A DNA stretch of 64,000 nucleotides from Levilactobacillus namurensis (GCF_032197885.1 NZ_CP134159.1:2170001-2234000); one strand, 5' to 3'; shown: positions 10,378 to 19,860, numbered from the stretch's first letter. A program made the numbers and translations. The notes: a model not told the origin generated them from the letters alone.

Positions 10378-10402
10378 AATCAATCTCTCTTTTTAAGTGA
10401 AA

Positions 10403-11944
10403 CTAGTCTTTCTTCCGAATCGTGAAGCCGCGCTTGCCGCTTCCTTCGGACCGCCGACCACCGTTGTTGCTACGGTGTCCCCGGTTACCTTCGTAACCGC
10501 GACCGCCATTGCGGCTGCCGCCGCGACGATCGTTGTTCCGGTGATGGTAGCCACCACCGTTGCCGTGCCGGTTACCACCACCACGGTGATAGCCGCCACC
10601 GCCATGGCGCTTACCACCGCGCTTAGGCAGTGGCCGCTCTGGCGTGATCTTAACCGGTACTTGACTACTGTCGTCCTTGGTCACGTCGTTCAAGAGCGCT
10701 GCAACCAAGTCTTCAGCATCGTATTCTTCCAGCAAGCTCTTAGCCGCTGAAGCATACTTTTCAGTATCCGTCTTGTTGACCAATTCGGTAACGGCTTCCT
10801 TAGCAACCCCTAATTGGCCGACAAAGGCTTCTTCAGCCGAAGGCGGCTTCAGAGGGAGCATCCGCACCTTGGTCAACTTTTCAATTTCTCGCAAGTAACC
10901 CATTTCGTTCGGCGTCACGAAGGTCATGGAAACCCCGTGCTTCCCGGCACGACCGGTCCGACCGACCCGGTGAACGTAACTGTCAGGGTCTTGTGGAATA
11001 TCGTAGTTGTACACGTGGGTCACATCGTTGATGTCGATCCCCCGGGCAGCGACGTCCGTCGCGACTAAGATATCCAACTTTCCGTGACGGAATTCGTTCA
11101 TGATCTGGGTCCGGCGCTTCTGCGTCAGGTCCCCATGAATCCCAGCCGCGTTGTAACCCCGCGCCTGTAATCCGTTCGAAATTTCATCGACCCGCCGCTT
11201 AGTCCGCGTGAAGACGATGGTCAAGTCAGGGTCTTGCACGTCGAAGAACCGCGTCATGATATCGAACTTCTCGAAGTCCCGCGAACGAACGTAGAACTGG
11301 TCGATCAAGTCCGTGGTCAATTCCTTGGCCTTAATCTTCACGTGCTTAGGATCTTGCATGAACTGCACACCGACCCGTTTGATTTCAGGTGGCATGGTTG
11401 CGGAGAAGAGCATGGTTTGCCGTTCTTCTGGCAATTGCTTGATGATGTCTTCAATGTCATCCAAGAAGCCCATGTTCAACATTTCGTCCGCTTCATCTAA
11501 GACCAGCATCTGAACGTGGTCTAACTTCAGCGTGTGCCGCCGGATGTGGTCTAATAACCGACCAGGCGTACCGACCACCACTTGAGGGTGGTTCTTCAAG
11601 GACTTGATTTGACGGCGAATATCCGCCCCACCATAGACGACCTGCACGTTAGCCCGTTCGTGCCGACCTAACTTGTAGATTTCTTCTTGCGTTTGGATCG
11701 CTAATTCCCGCGTTGGGGAGATCACTAATGCCTGCACATTCGGATTGCTTTTATCAATCTTTTCCAGAATCGGGAGTGCAAAGGCGGCCGTCTTACCGGT
11801 CCCAGTCTGAGCTTGACCAATCACGTCTTGGCCCTTTAAGACCATTGGAATGGTTTCGGCTTGAATTGGGGTCGCTTCCTCGTAACCTGCATCAGTAACA
11901 GCTGCTAATAGGTCATCGGAGAGACCCAGTTCTTTAAACTTCAA
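10403..11944 (-). CDS. cshA: DEAD-box RNA helicase CshA
   Basis: ATP-dependent RNA helicase acting in mRNA decay and cold adaptation. Motifs in order: GQAQTGTGKT (Walker A), PTRELA, VLDEADEM, SAT, VATDVAARGID and HRVGRTGRAGK. The last ~80 residues form a Gly/Arg/His/Asn-rich RGG-like tail, likely RNA-binding. An upstream in-frame ATG at 12028 would add 28 residues unlike the family; AGGAGG lies 7 nt before the TTG at 11944, giving 513 residues beginning MKFKELGLSDDLL, so I use that start. Confidence 0.95.
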   Translation of the reverse strand: MKFKELGLSDDLLAAVTDAGYEEATPIQAETIPMVLKGQDVIGQAQTGTGKTAAFALPILEKIDKSNPNVQALVISPTRELAIQTQEEIYKLGRHERANVQVVYGGADIRRQIKSLKNHPQVVVGTPGRLLDHIRRHTLKLDHVQMLVLDEADEMLNMGFLDDIEDIIKQLPEERQTMLFSATMPPEIKRVGVQFMQDPKHVKIKAKELTTDLIDQFYVRSRDFEKFDIMTRFFDVQDPDLTIVFTRTKRRVDEISNGLQARGYNAAGIHGDLTQKRRTQIMNEFRHGKLDILVATDVAARGIDINDVTHVYNYDIPQDPDSYVHRVGRTGRAGKHGVSMTFVTPNEMGYLREIEKLTKVRMLPLKPPSAEEAFVGQLGVAKEAVTELVNKTDTEKYASAAKSLLEEYDAEDLVAALLNDVTKDDSSQVPVKITPERPLPKRGGKRHGGGGYHRGGGNRHGNGGGYHHRNNDRRGGSRNGGRGYEGNRGHRSNNGGRRSEGSGKRGFTIRKKD

Positions 11945-12092
11945 ATATTTTTCCTCCTGTATGGGTAACGTCACCCTAGTGCCTTGCAATTCTTGGAAAA
12001 AATCCGTTTCCCATGCTGCGAAAAACAATTGGCTAGAGCGGAGTAAGTCAGTTCTTAAATTTTACAACCAAACCATCATACAACGGCCCAAC

Positions 12093-12130
12093 AAAATAAG
12101 CAACTCCTACGACTTCTAGGAATTGCTTAC
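12093..12130 (-). terminator. Terminator of murF
   Basis: On the minus strand GTAAGCAATTCCTA pairs with TAGGAGTTGCTTAT over a 7-nt loop, then TTTGTT. It sits just beyond the murF stop. Confidence 0.82.
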
Positions 12131-12142
12131 ATTTCACTTATT

Positions 12143-13528
12143 TTAGTCTTTAGAATCCGGCACCAATTGCGCCAGGACGTTCTCCAAGTGGATTCCGTGC
12201 GACCCTTTTAACAAAATTTGGTCGTTAGCCGTCAACGTGGCCTGTAAGGTCCGCGTCAACTGATCCAGTTGGTCCGTGTCAAAGTGCGTTACGGGTAAAT
12301 CTGGCGCCTGTTGCGCCAAAGCCGTCTGTAAGGCCACCATGTGGGGACCCACCAGATAAACCCCCGCAAACTTCGTCGGGTCTAAGGCGTCCGCCAAGCC
12401 AGCGTGTAAAGCGTCCGCTTGATCGCCCAACTCCAACATGTCCCCCAGGACCACTAACCGCCGACCCTTGACCGGGGTCTGAGCAAACGCGCCCAAGACC
12501 TCCCGGACCGCCGTCGGGTTCGAGTTGTACACGTCACTGAGGACCGCAGCCCCCTGCGTACTGGTCAGCCACTCGGCCCGGTTCTTGGTCAACGGAACCG
12601 TCGCCAACGCCTTTTGCGCGTTTGCCGCTTGGATCCGATAGATCTGGGCCACGGCCAAAGCCGCCAACGCATTATTAACGTTGTATTCCCCAATCATGGG
12701 TACCGTAAAGGTCACGTCAGGATAGGCGTTACTGGTGAAGCTGGTGCTGGTCGCCGTATCCTGCACGCTAGTCGCGTAGAAGTCGTTGGTGGTCTGCCGA
12801 CCGAACGTCAACTGACGTTGCTTTAAGTCCGCGACCCGCTCCCGCAATAACGGCTCATCACCATCATAGACGAAGACCCCGTCATCGCTCAGACCATGGG
12901 TGATCTCAAACTTAGCATCCGCAATCTTGTCCCGGGTCCCGAAGAATTCGATGTGGGCCTCTCCAATCATGGTAATGATCGCCACGTCCGGTGTGACCAA
13001 CTTACTGAGAAAGTCCAGCTGACCGGGACGGTCCATCCCCATCTCGACCACCAGCATCTCCGTGTTGGGTTCCATGGACAGAACCGTCATCGGCACACCG
13101 ATTTCATTGTTAAAGTTCGCGTAAGTCTTGGTCACGTTGAACTGGGTCCCTAAGATCGCCGCAACCATATCCTTGGTCGTGGTCTTCCCGTTACTCCCCG
13201 TGACGGCGACCACCCGTGGGTTGATCTTGGTCAGGTAATACCGGGCTAGGGTCTGGAGCGCGGTCAATGAGTTGGCGACTTGAATCACCGGAAAGCCCGC
13301 TGGTGCCGTGGCTAAGTCTTGAGCCCAGAGCGTGGCTGCTGCGCCATGATCAATCGCTGATTGAATAAACTGGTGGCCGTCTTGTTCCCCCGTTAGCGGA
13401 ATGAACAGGCCACCCGGTTGTAGGTGGCGACTATCAAACGCGACGCTGGTCACGTCGACGTCCGCCCATTGTTCGTAATCGTTGATTGCCCCTACCGCAT
13501 GGGCAATTTCCGCAAGTTGCATCTTCAT
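12143..13528 (-). CDS. murF: UDP-N-acetylmuramoyl-tripeptide--D-alanyl-D-alanine ligase
   Basis: MurF adds D-Ala-D-Ala to the UDP-MurNAc tripeptide, the last cytoplasmic ligation of the peptidoglycan precursor. Mur ligase motifs: TGSNGKTTTKDM (P-loop), EMGMDRPGQ, NNALAALA, DVYNSNPTA and LKGSHGIHLE. The ATG at 13528 was chosen over one nine codons upstream because GGGAG lies 9 nt before it. The product is then 461 residues, normal for MurF. cshA is downstream behind a terminator; a murF-cshA neighbourhood is common in lactobacilli. Confidence 0.96.
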   Translation of the reverse strand: MKMQLAEIAHAVGAINDYEQWADVDVTSVAFDSRHLQPGGLFIPLTGEQDGHQFIQSAIDHGAAATLWAQDLATAPAGFPVIQVANSLTALQTLARYYLTKINPRVVAVTGSNGKTTTKDMVAAILGTQFNVTKTYANFNNEIGVPMTVLSMEPNTEMLVVEMGMDRPGQLDFLSKLVTPDVAIITMIGEAHIEFFGTRDKIADAKFEITHGLSDDGVFVYDGDEPLLRERVADLKQRQLTFGRQTTNDFYATSVQDTATSTSFTSNAYPDVTFTVPMIGEYNVNNALAALAVAQIYRIQAANAQKALATVPLTKNRAEWLTSTQGAAVLSDVYNSNPTAVREVLGAFAQTPVKGRRLVVLGDMLELGDQADALHAGLADALDPTKFAGVYLVGPHMVALQTALAQQAPDLPVTHFDTDQLDQLTRTLQATLTANDQILLKGSHGIHLENVLAQLVPDSKD

Positions 13529-13698
13529 AATGTCGACTCCCATTTCGTGTGGCAAATTGCCACCGTCTTTTAGCTAGGCCCTATGCGACCGGGCCGGTGT
13601 AAAATTCTGGTTACCATTATACCATGAAACGCGGATAACTCACCGAATTCTCCCAAAGTCCTCCCATTCATCGCCGGCAACCCGCGCCCCAGACCGAA

Positions 13699-13730
13699 CA
13701 AAAAGCCTCCCCATCACTAGGGAGACTTCT
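13699..13730 (-). terminator. Terminator of the 13743-14528 gene
   Basis: On the minus strand CTCCC and GGGAG-type arms close a short loop and are followed by CTTTTTG. Confidence 0.8.
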
Positions 13731-13742
13731 ATAAATTTCAGC

Positions 13743-14528
13743 TTAAATCAAATCCGCGACTTCACCAAATTCTTGGTTATCGTGAATCGTTAGCGACCAT
13801 TCCCGCGTTGCCAAGTCGTACCGTAAACTGGCGACTTCCTTCGAATCGGCGTAAACCTCTTCTTGGGTGTGCCAGGCGGCCTGATGCTCCGGGTGTTGAA
13901 CGGCACGTACCGGAATCAGGTAGACCCGCCGCCGTTCCACCAACTGATCGAAGGCGATCACGGCACCATCCATTAAGCCTTCAGTTAGTTGCAACAGGAT
14001 TTCGTGGGGAATGTCCGTGATTGACAACGGTCGGGCGAAGACCCAACGGTTGTTATGCATCGCCCGCAAATGCCGCTTAATGCTCACGTCCAGTACGTGT
14101 CCGAAATGGTTCAGGTGCTGATAGTAGACCTTGTAGAAGCCATCCCGCAAGCTTAGAAAGGCGTATTCGTTTTGCAATTTGGCGTAAAACGGCGTTCGAA
14201 TATGCGTCTCCATGTGCCCTAAGTAGAGCAACTCCGCAATCTCCGTGGGTAACAGGAAATCAAGATCATCGGCGTGCAGGTAATCCAACCACTTCACGGG
14301 CTGGGTGTGCTTCCCTAACAAATACCGCCGCACCTGGGCCTGACCCGAAACGGTCTGAAAACGGGTATGGGGATTGATTTCCACGTCGTTTCCGGATTCA
14401 GCGTTCAGCAACAACAATTGATTGGGCACCTCGGGGACCCCATTTAAAAAATCGGCGGGCGAGATTCCCAACGAATACACCATGTTGGTAACTGGCTCTA
14501 AACTGAGATAGACAAAATTTCCACGCAT
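13743..14528 (-). CDS. Conserved hypothetical protein (261 aa)
   Basis: I do not recognise a domain. The protein is soluble, without signal peptide or membrane helix, rich in Leu, His and Tyr, with a central segment LSLRDGFYKVYYQHLNHFGH and an acidic C-terminus ending EFGEVADLI. Real coding is supported by long uninterrupted length, a purine-rich ribosome site (GAAAGAG) and a terminator directly after the stop. It lies alone between murF and lemA-htpX. Confidence 0.8.
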   Translation of the reverse strand: MRGNFVYLSLEPVTNMVYSLGISPADFLNGVPEVPNQLLLLNAESGNDVEINPHTRFQTVSGQAQVRRYLLGKHTQPVKWLDYLHADDLDFLLPTEIAELLYLGHMETHIRTPFYAKLQNEYAFLSLRDGFYKVYYQHLNHFGHVLDVSIKRHLRAMHNNRWVFARPLSITDIPHEILLQLTEGLMDGAVIAFDQLVERRRVYLIPVRAVQHPEHQAAWHTQEEVYADSKEVASLRYDLATREWSLTIHDNQEFGEVADLI

Positions 14529-14599
14529 ACTCTTACACTCTTTCTGCTAATTTCCTCTTTCATTGTACACCGAAATAACGCGAGAATATCGCTTATTTT

Positions 14600-15499
14600 C
14601 TACATTTTTTCCAGCCGGGCAATCCGGTCCGCAATGGGCGGATGAGTGGCAAATAAGTCACCCAATTTTCGCTTCTTCTTGAACGGATCCCCGATATATA
14701 ATGCCGAACTGTTGGGATCGGCCGCCTGCATCGGCTGGCTATCATCGATCTTCTCCAGTGCCGAGATCAACCCCTGTGGATTCCGGGTCAGCTCAACACT
14801 GGCCGCATCCGCGAGGTACTCTCGGTTCCGGGACAGCGCCATCTGCGCAATGCTCGCCGCTAACGGGGCCAGTATCAGTAACACTACCGAGATGACTAAC
14901 CCAATCACGTTACCGGCTGACCCCTGGTCGTCGTCATCGTCGCGGCGGCGCGCACCGCCCCACCAGAACCAGTTACTGGCGAAGTTCACTAAGAACCCAA
15001 TGGCCGCCGCCAACGCTAAGGCAATGGTCTGTAACCGAATATCGTAGTTGCGAATGTGCGACACCTCATGGCCAATCACACCTTCCAACTCCTCTCGGTT
15101 CAGCCGCTCGAGTAGCCCCGTGGTGACTGCGACCGCCGAATGGGCCGGGTCGTTGCCGGTCGCAAAGGCATTCGGACTGGCATCGTTAATGATGAAGACC
15201 CGCGGCATGGGAACTTGACCCACCATAGCCATGTCTTCGATCAGGTGCCAGAGTTGCGGTGCCTGGTCTTCTTGGGTAATCTCTTGCCCGTGGTTCATGC
15301 TCATGATAACGTTCGTTGAGTTACTGATCATCAGGACCATGTAGACCGCCGTGACGATGGCGGCCCCCACGACACCGGCTGACCAGCTGGCCCAAAAGAC
15401 GTCCCCTAACGCCGCACCGACCGCCATGACGAGAAGACCGAAGCCCGCCATGACGTAGCCCGTTCGGCGCTTGTTCATGGCAATTTGTTCATATAACAT
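14600..15499 (-). CDS. htpX: Membrane zinc metalloprotease HtpX
   Basis: HtpX is an M48-family membrane protease in quality control of membrane proteins. The 299-residue protein has two N-terminal membrane segments (about 13-32 and 36-57), the zinc motif HEVSH in [14 protein letters not shown], two more helices (about 160-180 and 195-220) and the third ligand Glu in [13 protein letters not shown]. It lies 8 bp after lemA, the typical lemA-htpX operon. Confidence 0.95.
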   Translation of the reverse strand: MLYEQIAMNKRRTGYVMAGFGLLVMAVGAALGDVFWASWSAGVVGAAIVTAVYMVLMISNSTNVIMSMNHGQEITQEDQAPQLWHLIEDMAMVGQVPMPRVFIINDASPNAFATGNDPAHSAVAVTTGLLERLNREELEGVIGHEVSHIRNYDIRLQTIALALAAAIGFLVNFASNWFWWGGARRRDDDDDQGSAGNVIGLVISVVLLILAPLAASIAQMALSRNREYLADAASVELTRNPQGLISALEKIDDSQPMQAADPNSSALYIGDPFKKKRKLGDLFATHPPIADRIARLEKM

Positions 15500-15507
15500 G
15501 GTCTCGC

Positions 15508-16080
15508 CTACTTCGTATTCAGATCGTCAAAAGAAACTTTAGGCGTTGCCTTTTCTTCTGCCGGAACTTCAAGATACTTCTCCATCGCAAAGTGGTGAAT
15601 GTTAGCCACTAAGTTGCTGGGGAAGGATTGGACCCGCATGTTCAGACTCGCCACGGTACTGTTGTAAAGTTGCCGCGAGTACGCAATCTTATTTTCCGTG
15701 TTGGTCAATTCTTCCATCAAGTTAGTAAACTGGGTGTTGGCCTTAAGATCTGGGTAGTTTTCCGCAACGGCGAACAGGGAACGCAACGTCCCCGACAATT
15801 CGTTGGACACTTCCATGGTCTGTTGCCGGTCCCCGGCCGGCACCGCCGTTAATTGATTCCGCAGTTCCACCACTTTTTGTAACGTCGACTTTTCATAAGT
15901 CGCGTACCCCTTAGTAGTCGAGACCAGGTTCGGAATCAAGTCATTTCGCCGCTTCAATTGCACGTCGATCTGACTCCAAGATTCTTGAACGTGGGTCCGA
16001 ATCTGGACCAGGCCGTTATAGATGCTAACGTACCAGATAACCAGTAAGCCCACGATAACAATTGCAATAATCCATGCCAT
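15508..16080 (-). CDS. lemA: LemA family protein
   Basis: A 190-residue LemA protein: one N-terminal membrane helix ([18 protein letters not shown]), the segment [22 protein letters not shown] in which the family motif is seen, and a long helical cytoplasmic or surface domain. Function of LemA is not established; its pairing with htpX suggests membrane homeostasis. AGGAG precedes the ATG. Confidence 0.93.
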   Translation of the reverse strand: MAWIIAIVIVGLLVIWYVSIYNGLVQIRTHVQESWSQIDVQLKRRNDLIPNLVSTTKGYATYEKSTLQKVVELRNQLTAVPAGDRQQTMEVSNELSGTLRSLFAVAENYPDLKANTQFTNLMEELTNTENKIAYSRQLYNSTVASLNMRVQSFPSNLVANIHHFAMEKYLEVPAEEKATPKVSFDDLNTK

Positions 16081-16187
16081 AAAGTTACCACTCCTCCAAG
16101 TTAATTTGTTAGACTAATCATAACAAAGGCACCTTAGCGAAACCAGCCTGTTCATCACGATTTAAGGATTAATTAGGAGGTCCCACC

Positions 16188-16649
16188 ATGCACCATATTT
16201 TATTCGTTTGTCTCGGTAACATCTGCCGCTCCCCCATGGCCGAAGCCATCGCACAAAAAGAGATCGACCAAAACGGCCTGCAACGTGAATTTACCGTTCA
16301 ATCCGTCGCGACTAGCCCCGAAGAGGAGGGTAACCATCCCCATCCCGGCGCGCTAAAAACCATGCGTCAACATGGCTTGGATGCCAGTGCACACCGGTCA
16401 CGGCCCATCACGCCAGCCGACTTTGCTTGGGCCGACACCATCATCACCATGGACCACGCCAACGTAGCTAACCTGCAACGGCTAGCCCCCACGCCAGCTG
16501 ATGCCGCCAAGATCAAGCTCTGCCTGGACATCCTCCCCGGACGCCAGGGACAGGCCATCGACGACCCCTGGTACACCCACAAGTTCGAACTAACCTACCA
16601 AGAACTGGCCGCAGCGATCCCCGCTTGGCTCCAAGCCTTAGCCCACTAA
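16188..16649 (+). CDS. Low-molecular-weight protein-tyrosine phosphatase
   Basis: The phosphatase loop C-X5-R is CLGNICR (residues 8-14) followed by SPMAEA; the general-acid region is DDPWY. At 153 residues the protein fits the LMW-PTP family. No partner kinase is nearby, so the substrate is unknown. TAGGAGG lies 7 nt before the ATG. The convergent intergenic region downstream holds repeat elements A1/A2. Confidence 0.93.
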   Translation: MHHILFVCLGNICRSPMAEAIAQKEIDQNGLQREFTVQSVATSPEEEGNHPHPGALKTMRQHGLDASAHRSRPITPADFAWADTIITMDHANVANLQRLAPTPADAAKIKLCLDILPGRQGQAIDDPWYTHKFELTYQELAAAIPAWLQALAH

Positions 16650-16676
16650 CCTGTGAGGATTGGTAGAGTTACATCC

Positions 16677-16832
16677 GGTCCCACCAGCCGATTGGCAGGG
16701 CCGTGACGCCAGTGGGCACGACTTTGAGCTTCGCTAAACCCGCGAATCTCAAAGCTCGGCCTTAGCCTAAGGCCAGAGAACCCCTGGCCTAACGCTAATG
16801 TCACCGGCTGGGCCCTATCGGCTGGCGGGACC
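16677..16832 (-). repeat. Structured palindromic element A1 (minus orientation)
   Basis: One of seven related intergenic elements. The closing helix P1 pairs GGTCCCACCAGCCGAT (16677-16692) with ATCGGCTGGCGGGACC (16817-16832), one mismatch. Inside, read on the minus strand, come a second helix, a long hairpin with arms TTAGCGTTAGGCCAG and CTGGCCTTAGGCTAA, and another hairpin beginning GAGCTTTGAG. The conserved stretch GTGCCCAC (here seen as GTGGGCAC on the plus strand) lies between them. Confidence 0.85.
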
Positions 16833-16883
16833 TCACATAGAGGCGCGACAATGATTAACGCAGTAGGCCATTCTAGCGCTAAC

Positions 16884-17042
16884 GTGAGCCGTGAGGGTGG
16901 TCAGCTAGGGCTCAGCAGTGAAATTTGACTTGGGGAGCGTTTCTCAGCTGCCCTAGTCAAAGGCCCAGCTTCGAGACCGCTCTTTGGCTCGAAGTGGCGC
17001 CCACTGCGTTCCAGCCCTAGCTGGCCGCCCGGTAAGGCGGAT
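16884..17042 (+). repeat. Structured palindromic element A2 (plus orientation)
   Basis: Partner of A1, pointing away from it. It starts GTGAGCCGTGAGG and ends CCGGTAAGGCGGAT, shared with the other copies. P1 pairs GGTCAGCTAGGGCT (16899-16912) with AGCCCTAGCTGGCC (17013-17026). P2 pairs GCAGTG (16915-16920) with CACTGC (17002-17007), where other copies have GCCGTG/CACGGC, a compensatory change. Confidence 0.85.
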
Positions 17043-17138
17043 AATTGACTCTAGTGTTGCTGGCTGGTGGGACCGGATGTATCAACACACTTGTGTTTCC
17101 AGCCCGACCCTAGTGCGTTCTAAGTTAAAAGTCAAAAG

Positions 17139-17221
17139 AAAAAGGCGCTGACCGCGCTTCCAGTTAACCAGCTTGCCAATGATGGCTGAGCGGTGATTCC
17201 TGGACGCGGTCAGCGCCTTTT
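17139..17221 (-). terminator. Long-stem terminator of the WxL/DUF916 operon
   Basis: Arms 17139-17156 and 17205-17221 form a stem of about 17 bp (AAAGGCGCTGACCGCG type) around a 48-nt loop that may fold further. On the minus strand it ends in TTTTT, 57 bp after the DUF916 gene. Confidence 0.8.
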
Positions 17222-17277
17222 ACCTGAACGTTTACGTTTTTCGGGATGTCCGGTCCCCTAACCGGAGTGCCCGAATC

Positions 17278-18303
17278 TTAATCCTGCCGGCGACGATTCT
17301 TCAGCAGCAAGTAAATGATGATGGCCAGCAGAAGCACAATGACCACACCCCCCGCGACGAACCACCAGAAGTAATTCGGAGTTGCCGGTTGGTTGAACTT
17401 ATTCGCTAACTTGCCAACTTCCTTTTGCGTCACCGTAAAGTCCTTGGTGAAGTGCCACTGGTAACCGCCTTTAGCCGTTGCATCCAGCGTCAACGTGTAC
17501 TTCCCCGCGGACAATTGCGTTGAGCCCCAAGGTAGGGCGTAGGCGAAATGACTGTTGGGGGCCATTGCCATGTTGGCCTTTTCATTCTGCAATAAAACCT
17601 TACTGTCGCCCGCCTTAGTCACCCGGGCCTTGACCTTCAAGTTCCGCATCATCCCCGGACGCGGGTTCTGCAGCGTGGCCTCCACTTGATTCAAGGAGTT
17701 GATCTGACCCGCCTTCACATCCAGTAACTTCATGTCCGGTGCCACTTCTAAGGCTGATTCCCGCAGTCGCAGACCAATCACGTAAGCGAAGTTGTTGCTA
17801 ATGGTTACACCCTTACTTTTGGTGGTCTGACCCCGGTCCAGTTTCTTAACGTTGATGCCCCCTAGAATCATCCCATCGAGCTTTTCTGCGGGCATTCGAT
17901 ACTGCACGTAGACCTTCTTGGTACTCTTCGCCGGCACCGTCACCACTGGTAACTGGGTCTTGTCGAAGATATCTTTGATGCCCACCTTTAACGAGCTGTC
18001 CCGCTTAGGATTGACTTGGCTATAATCAATGACCCCGTTCGCGTTGGTAATCGCCTGGTTCACGTTTACCTGGAACTTCTGGGCTTGATTGGTCTGGTTC
18101 CCAATGACGATTCCTAGCCGTTGCTCCTGGTTCGGCTTGACCCGCAAGGCGAAGTACGTGGCGTTCTTGTCATCTTGATTTTTCGGTAGCACCGCATTTA
18201 CGGTATACCCCACACTTTCGGCCTTAGCCAACTGTTGATACCCACCAATGGTGAACAACAACGTTCCTAAAATGATCAATCCCTGCCAAATTCTTTTCTT
18301 CAT
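17278..18303 (-). CDS. DUF916/DUF3324 surface protein of a WxL cluster (CscA-like)
   Basis: These proteins carry a peptidoglycan-binding domain (DUF916) and a host-binding domain (DUF3324) and work with WxL proteins on the cell surface. The 341-residue protein has a signal peptide (about 1-28, ending AKA), a beta-rich body with the characteristic YFALRVKPNQEQRLGIVIGN region, a second domain from about 160 to 290, and a C-terminal membrane helix (about 310-334) followed by KNRRRQD. It is the last gene of the operon and is preceded by a 158-bp gap. AAGGAAGG precedes the ATG. Confidence 0.92.
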   Translation of the reverse strand: MKKRIWQGLIILGTLLFTIGGYQQLAKAESVGYTVNAVLPKNQDDKNATYFALRVKPNQEQRLGIVIGNQTNQAQKFQVNVNQAITNANGVIDYSQVNPKRDSSLKVGIKDIFDKTQLPVVTVPAKSTKKVYVQYRMPAEKLDGMILGGINVKKLDRGQTTKSKGVTISNNFAYVIGLRLRESALEVAPDMKLLDVKAGQINSLNQVEATLQNPRPGMMRNLKVKARVTKAGDSKVLLQNEKANMAMAPNSHFAYALPWGSTQLSAGKYTLTLDATAKGGYQWHFTKDFTVTQKEVGKLANKFNQPATPNYFWWFVAGGVVIVLLLAIIIYLLLKNRRRQD

Positions 18304-18461
18304 GGCGCTCCCACCTTCCTTAAATCGTCCCCATTATAGCAAGGCTGAGCACCGAATTCGGGGACGACCACTCAGCTGCTTTAGTAACCCTGCAAACACG
18401 CAAAGATAGCGCTGGCTCTGCAACCAGCGCTACCAACTCACTTTCTTCGATTGCCCGCCAC

Positions 18462-19169
18462 CTACTGCGGGGTATCCGTCAATAGCCAAGACAGCGTCCC
18501 CTGGTAGGTCTGTTCCCGGGTCACCGCCGACTCTAAAATACTGAGACGCATCGGCTGGGTCGGACTGGTATTCAACCGCCACAGCCAGGTGCCCACTCCC
18601 TGGCGATTGCCCGGCGTATCCTGCGCCCGAGCCACTAGCGAATAACTGCCCACCGGTAGCGCCTGCGTCGCCGTCACCAGGACATCTGGTTGCCGACTGG
18701 CGTTTTCTCCGGCCGATAAGAAGCGCGTCTCACCTAGACTGACCGTTAAGGCCCTTAGTTGCGCGCCATTAGTCTGACCCACCAAGGGTTCGGGCTTGAG
18801 CATCAAACTCCAGCCCGTCCCACTTCCCCGCCGGTCACTCAGCTGAATAAACGGCTGCGTGTTAGTGACCGTCGCGGTGATGGTTCCATCTTGAATGGCT
18901 TGCTGCTGAAACGTTAGGTTCGATAAATAATCCAAGGTTAAGTGACCTCGAGAGCCGGTACCTGGATTGTCCAGGTCATCGGGGTCACCAGGAAACGGCT
19001 TCCCGGAACCGTCCGGATCGGTCGGCGCTACCGGACCCGTCGTCGCATCCGGGACCAACTGGACGTTGCCAGTCGTCTGCCGTCCCGCTGACGTTGCCGC
19101 CAGCGCTGGAACACCACCCCCGACACCGAGAATCAACGAGGTCACCACCAAGAGCATTAGTCTGTTCAC
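18462..19169 (-). CDS. WxL-domain surface protein
   Basis: A secreted protein that binds the wall without covalent linkage. The 235-residue sequence has a signal peptide ending near ALAA, a low-complexity Pro/Asp/Gly linker (about 40-75) and a WxL domain with the two family motifs: TGWSLML near residue 140 and YQGTLSWLLTDTPQ at the very C-terminus. The start is GTG with AAGGAGG 7 nt upstream. It lies 34 bp after the other WxL gene. Confidence 0.93.
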   Translation of the reverse strand: MNRLMLLVVTSLILGVGGGVPALAATSAGRQTTGNVQLVPDATTGPVAPTDPDGSGKPFPGDPDDLDNPGTGSRGHLTLDYLSNLTFQQQAIQDGTITATVTNTQPFIQLSDRRGSGTGWSLMLKPEPLVGQTNGAQLRALTVSLGETRFLSAGENASRQPDVLVTATQALPVGSYSLVARAQDTPGNRQGVGTWLWRLNTSPTQPMRLSILESAVTREQTYQGTLSWLLTDTPQ

Positions 19170-19203
19170 GGTGGTTCCTCCTTCTATTTAAACCGCTAGG
19201 CAA

Positions 19204-19860
19204 TTAAGCCTGTGGCGTGTTGGTCAAGGTCCAAGTCAGCGTCGACTGGTAGTCGCCAGCAACGTTCCCGGCCTTCAAGTCCAGCTTCGCTGTGTCATAA
19301 GTGGTATCGAACGAGCCGACCCCTTCCTTACTTTCAGCGTTGTAGGTCGCCCCAATGACCTTTTGGTTAGCCGTAGCACTTCCCGTGTTAAAGATCAGAG
19401 ACGTACTCAGGTCGGATGGTAATTGCGACGTACCGGCAGCTACCACTTTCCCGCCGGACAGGGTCAAGGTACTGCCGCCAATGATATCTCCGTCGGAACT
19501 GGCGAACTTTTCAGCGGCGACTTGCACGTCCCAGCTAGTCTTATGCCCTGCGTTAACCACCGTCAGCTTCCCATCATTGGTCCCGGTATGGGCACCAGCA
19601 TCGATGGTTCCGCTAATGGTTTGGTCTTTTCCGTCAATTTCAGTGCTAGGTACTGTCACGTAAGGTGCCGCCTTTAACGTGACGCCCCCGGCACCTGGGT
19701 TTTCCGGATCTTCGCCAGCCGTTAACGTGACGTTCCCCGTCGTACTTTGGGTAGTTGACGCGGTTCCTTCGTCCGCTGCGTGAGCCGTGGTCACACTAGT
19801 CAAGCCGATTCCGGCGATTAAAACGACGGATGCAAGTAATTGTCGTGTCTTCTTGGTCAT
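19204..19860 (-). CDS. WxL-domain surface protein
   Basis: A 218-residue secreted WxL protein: signal peptide ending TAHA, followed by ADEGTAST; first motif TSWDVQV near the middle and second motif YQSTLTWTLTNTPQ at the C-terminus. A GTG four codons upstream overlaps the ribosome site GAGGAG, so I use the ATG at 19860. Gene 2 of the operon, 21 bp after the small anchor protein. The Thr/Ser/Gly-rich composition is typical of the family. Confidence 0.94.
   Translation of the reverse strand: MTKKTRQLLASVVLIAGIGLTSVTTAHAADEGTASTTQSTTGNVTLTAGEDPENPGAGGVTLKAAPYVTVPSTEIDGKDQTISGTIDAGAHTGTNDGKLTVVNAGHKTSWDVQVAAEKFASSDGDIIGGSTLTLSGGKVVAAGTSQLPSDLSTSLIFNTGSATANQKVIGATYNAESKEGVGSFDTTYDTAKLDLKAGNVAGDYQSTLTWTLTNTPQA

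Larger units (their letters stand above)
16670..17081. repeat. 20-bp inverted repeat enclosing A1/A2
   Basis: TACATCCGGTCCCACCAGCC (16670-16689) is perfectly complementary to 17062-17081. It overlaps the left arm of A1, so the left arm can pair either with 16817-16832 or with 17062-17081. Confidence 0.85.

Noticed and set aside
10397..10750. Ala/Thr/Val-rich plus-strand frame opposite cshA
   Set aside because: It is the antisense of the RGG-rich tail of cshA; low complexity explains the open frame.
16677..17042. CRISPR-like array from repeated motifs
   Set aside because: Copies are far apart, long, self-complementary and diverged; there are no regular spacers and no cas genes.
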